A stretch of 64,000 nucleotides of DNA from Paractinoplanes bogorensis (GTDB lineage: Bacteria > Actinomycetota > Actinomycetes > Mycobacteriales > Micromonosporaceae), in assembly GCF_018829635.1 (NCBI RefSeq), contig NZ_JAHKKG010000017.1, positions 122,397 through 186,396 of the forward strand, written 5' to 3'. Under the pieces are notes generated by a model, which saw nothing but the letters and a program-made list of their open reading frames with translations, did not search any database and was not told where the DNA came from. The position numbers and the translations under genes are program-made. How positions within the stretch are numbered: the stretch's first letter is position 1; every line of letters starts with the position of its first letter. Shown here in pieces: positions 62,499 through 64,000 of the stretch.

Positions 62499-63506
62499 CT
62501 AAGCGGCCAATGCCGCCTCGATCCGGTCGACGACGGCGAAGTCGGTCAAGAGCCGGCTTGCGTACGCGACGGCCAGTCCCCGCGCGGGATCGGCCCAACC
62601 CGCGGAACCGCCGAGCCCGCCGTGGCCCCACGTGCCGTCCGGCTCGATCTGCACTCCGAGACCCCAGGTCGTCTCGCCGCCGATGAAGAGATCCGGGCCG
62701 ATGTACTGCGGTTTGGCGAGCGCCGGCAACGAACCGTCGAGAATCGCGGCGTAGAAGCGGGCGACCCCGGTCGTGGTGGCGTGCAGGTTGACCGCCGGAA
62801 CGGTCGCCCGGCGCCAGAAGTCGGAGTTGATGACGGCCAGGTCGCGGGCGCCGAGCGGATTTCCGATCGCGCGCGCCTTCAACGACCCCGGTTCGCCGGC
62901 ATTGCGGTCGGCCCAATCGGGGCGGTCGAACTCGAGCTCGGCGCAGCGCGCGATGTCCTCATCGGACAATGCGTAGCCGAAATCGAACCCGAGTTCCTCG
63001 GCGACAAACCTTTCCGCCGTACGGCCGTCGACCCGGCGCACCAACTCCCCGAGCAGATGCCCGTACGTGAGAGCGTGCTCGCCGGCGATCGTGCCCGGTT
63101 CCCATTCCGGGGTGGCTGCGGCCAGGTCGCCACAGAGCAGATCCCAGTCGGCGAAAGCGGCAGTCGGACGGCGTACGGGAAAAGACGCCAGCCCTGAGGT
63201 GTGGGCGAGCACCTGCCGTACGGAAGCCGGGGTTTGGAAATCCGGCCAGTAGGTGGCCATCGGTGCGTCGAGGTCGATCCGGCCCCGCTCGGCCAGGATC
63301 ACCACCGCCATGGCGATGACCGGCTTCCCGGTCGAATACACGTTGACGAGGGTGCGGGAGTCCCAGGCGACGGTGCGGGCGGCGTCGCGCCAGCCCTCGA
63401 CCAGCTCCACCACCGGCTCGCCGTTTCGCAGGATGGTCAACGCCGACCCACCACGCGGATCGGTCGCGAACGCCTCGCCGACAGCCTCAAAACCCGGTGC
63501 GATCAT
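62499..63506 (-). CDS. Class C beta-lactamase-family serine hydrolase/esterase
   Basis: A 335-residue penicillin-binding-protein-like hydrolase. The SxxK motif is VYSTGKPVIAM, the second motif is LTYGHLLGEL (Tyr-Gly-His in place of Tyr-x-Asn) and the third is GHGGLGGSAGW. No signal peptide, so it is probably a cytoplasmic esterase of the EstB/LACTB type and not a resistance enzyme. ATG at 63506. It precedes the secreted barrel gene on the same strand. Confidence 0.88.
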   Translation of the reverse strand: MIAPGFEAVGEAFATDPRGGSALTILRNGEPVVELVEGWRDAARTVAWDSRTLVNVYSTGKPVIAMAVVILAERGRIDLDAPMATYWPDFQTPASVRQVLAHTSGLASFPVRRPTAAFADWDLLCGDLAAATPEWEPGTIAGEHALTYGHLLGELVRRVDGRTAERFVAEELGFDFGYALSDEDIARCAELEFDRPDWADRNAGEPGSLKARAIGNPLGARDLAVINSDFWRRATVPAVNLHATTTGVARFYAAILDGSLPALAKPQYIGPDLFIGGETTWGLGVQIEPDGTWGHGGLGGSAGWADPARGLAVAYASRLLTDFAVVDRIEAALAA

Positions 63507-63644
63507 GCGCGCAACCTAGCTTCCCGTACGGGTTCAGGTTTGGTCCCGCGTCCTGTGGGCACCTGCTTCATGTCGGGTTGCCACCCGGTTTCCGGCCGGT
63601 TCACCTGCGCTGAGCTGGCCTTATGCGAGACACTGGTACCCGAT

Positions 63645-63673
63645 TTGGAGCCCAGGGAACGCGCGTGTAATGT
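63645..63673 (+). promoter_or_regulatory. rRNA operon promoter, upstream
   Basis: TTGGAG (63645-63650), a 17-bp spacer and TAATGT (63668-63673). This is the first of two housekeeping-type promoters 177 bp apart that lead to the rRNA leader. The rest of 63507-63821 holds no gene. Confidence 0.65.
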
Positions 63674-63821
63674 TTTCCGGGCCGGCAGGGAAACGGACGA
63701 GGCAGCGGAGAGATCCGCAGCGGCCGTCCTGCCAAATCCTTCGAACTGCGGATCGCAGCGATGCTGCGCGCTTCAGGACGCGGGAGACTAGGACGAAGCG
63801 GCATCAACCGGGAGAAACCGG

Positions 63822-63850
63822 TTGACACGGCCAGGAAGACCTAGTAAAGT
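63822..63850 (+). promoter_or_regulatory. rRNA operon promoter, downstream
   Basis: A perfect -35 TTGACA (63822-63827), 17-bp spacer and TAAAGT (63845-63850). This is the strongest sigma-70-type promoter in the window and lies ~40 bp upstream of the antitermination-like leader sequence. Confidence 0.88.
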
Positions 63851-64000
63851 TGAGCGAGTGCCCCGGAGCGGTCAGCCGGGTGTGGTTGTTCTTTGAGAAC
63901 TCAACAGGGTGCTTGATAAGCCAGTGCCAATTAAGTAATACCCCGGCCGGCTTCTCGTTCTTTGGGGCGAGTTAGTTCGGTGGGAGATTCCTTTGGCAGT
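63851..64000 (+). other. Leader of an rRNA operon (16S starts beyond the window)
   Basis: Contains TGTTCTTTGAGAACTCAACA (63888 onward), the conserved boxA-type antitermination/RNase III leader found just before 16S rRNA in actinobacteria. The sequence ends TCCTTTGGCAGT. The mature 16S gene is not reached. Confidence 0.85.

Noticed and set aside
62499..63506. Beta-lactamase resistance gene
   Set aside because: No signal peptide and Tyr-Gly-His at the second motif; better read as a cytoplasmic esterase-like protein.

Overview
The window is about 64 kb of very GC-rich DNA. Gene content and order point to a filamentous actinobacterium, most likely a Micromonosporaceae such as Actinoplanes. Clues are BldC, DUF3073, DUF3151, many GTG starts, long low-complexity proline/glycine tails, and the block purF-purM ... 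DUF3073-valine dehydrogenase-conserved gene-bldC, which is the order I know from Streptomyces coelicolor SCO4086-SCO4091. Genus assignment is inference. The sequence starts inside clpB and ends in the leader of an rRNA operon, just before 16S.

Layout. 0-7 kb: the clpB 3' end, two paralogous membrane proteins with proline-rich tails, an ArsR-type repressor, a class II aldolase and a 42/49-bp repeat array. 7-14 kb: DedA, the Pnkp-Hen1 RNA end-healing operon, and an LPITG wall-anchored protein overlapping a 54-aa acidic protein. 14-22 kb: fba, a LOG-family protein, an ADP-ribosylglycohydrolase, DUF3151, and a minus-strand purA / lipid-kinase-like / EspI-like ATPase unit. 22-37 kb: most of the purine pathway (purA, purD, purB, purSQL, purF, purM) with an SCP2 protein, a regulator-MFS pair and a single-pass protein with a prion-like tail between the genes. 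purC is not seen.

37-38.7 kb: a radical SAM/SPASM enzyme overlapping a 78-aa precursor peptide whose C-terminus carries repeated aromatic-x-Asn motifs, followed by a long inverted repeat and hairpins. This looks like a three-residue-cyclophane RiPP locus sitting inside an otherwise conserved housekeeping block, and it is the strongest candidate for a new system here. 38.7-46 kb: DUF3073, valine dehydrogenase, bldC, an F420-type oxidoreductase, KptA RNA 2'-phosphotransferase, PrsW protease and a small protein made of 13-residue calcium-loop repeats.

46-53 kb: small metabolic and hypothetical genes, a TDT transporter diverging from a LysR regulator, and an ECF42-type module (SnoaL-like, DGPF protein, sigma factor) around a palindromic promoter. 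Then come a GNAT remnant, a 20-bp minisatellite and tRNA-Glu/Asp/Phe. 53.6-60 kb: a light-linked module, with a MerR regulator carrying a B12-binding-like domain, idi, crtI and crtE diverging from crtB and a DNA photolyase. 60-64 kb: MarR, a small basic protein, GNAT, a secreted TIM-barrel-like protein, a serine hydrolase and two rrn promoters.
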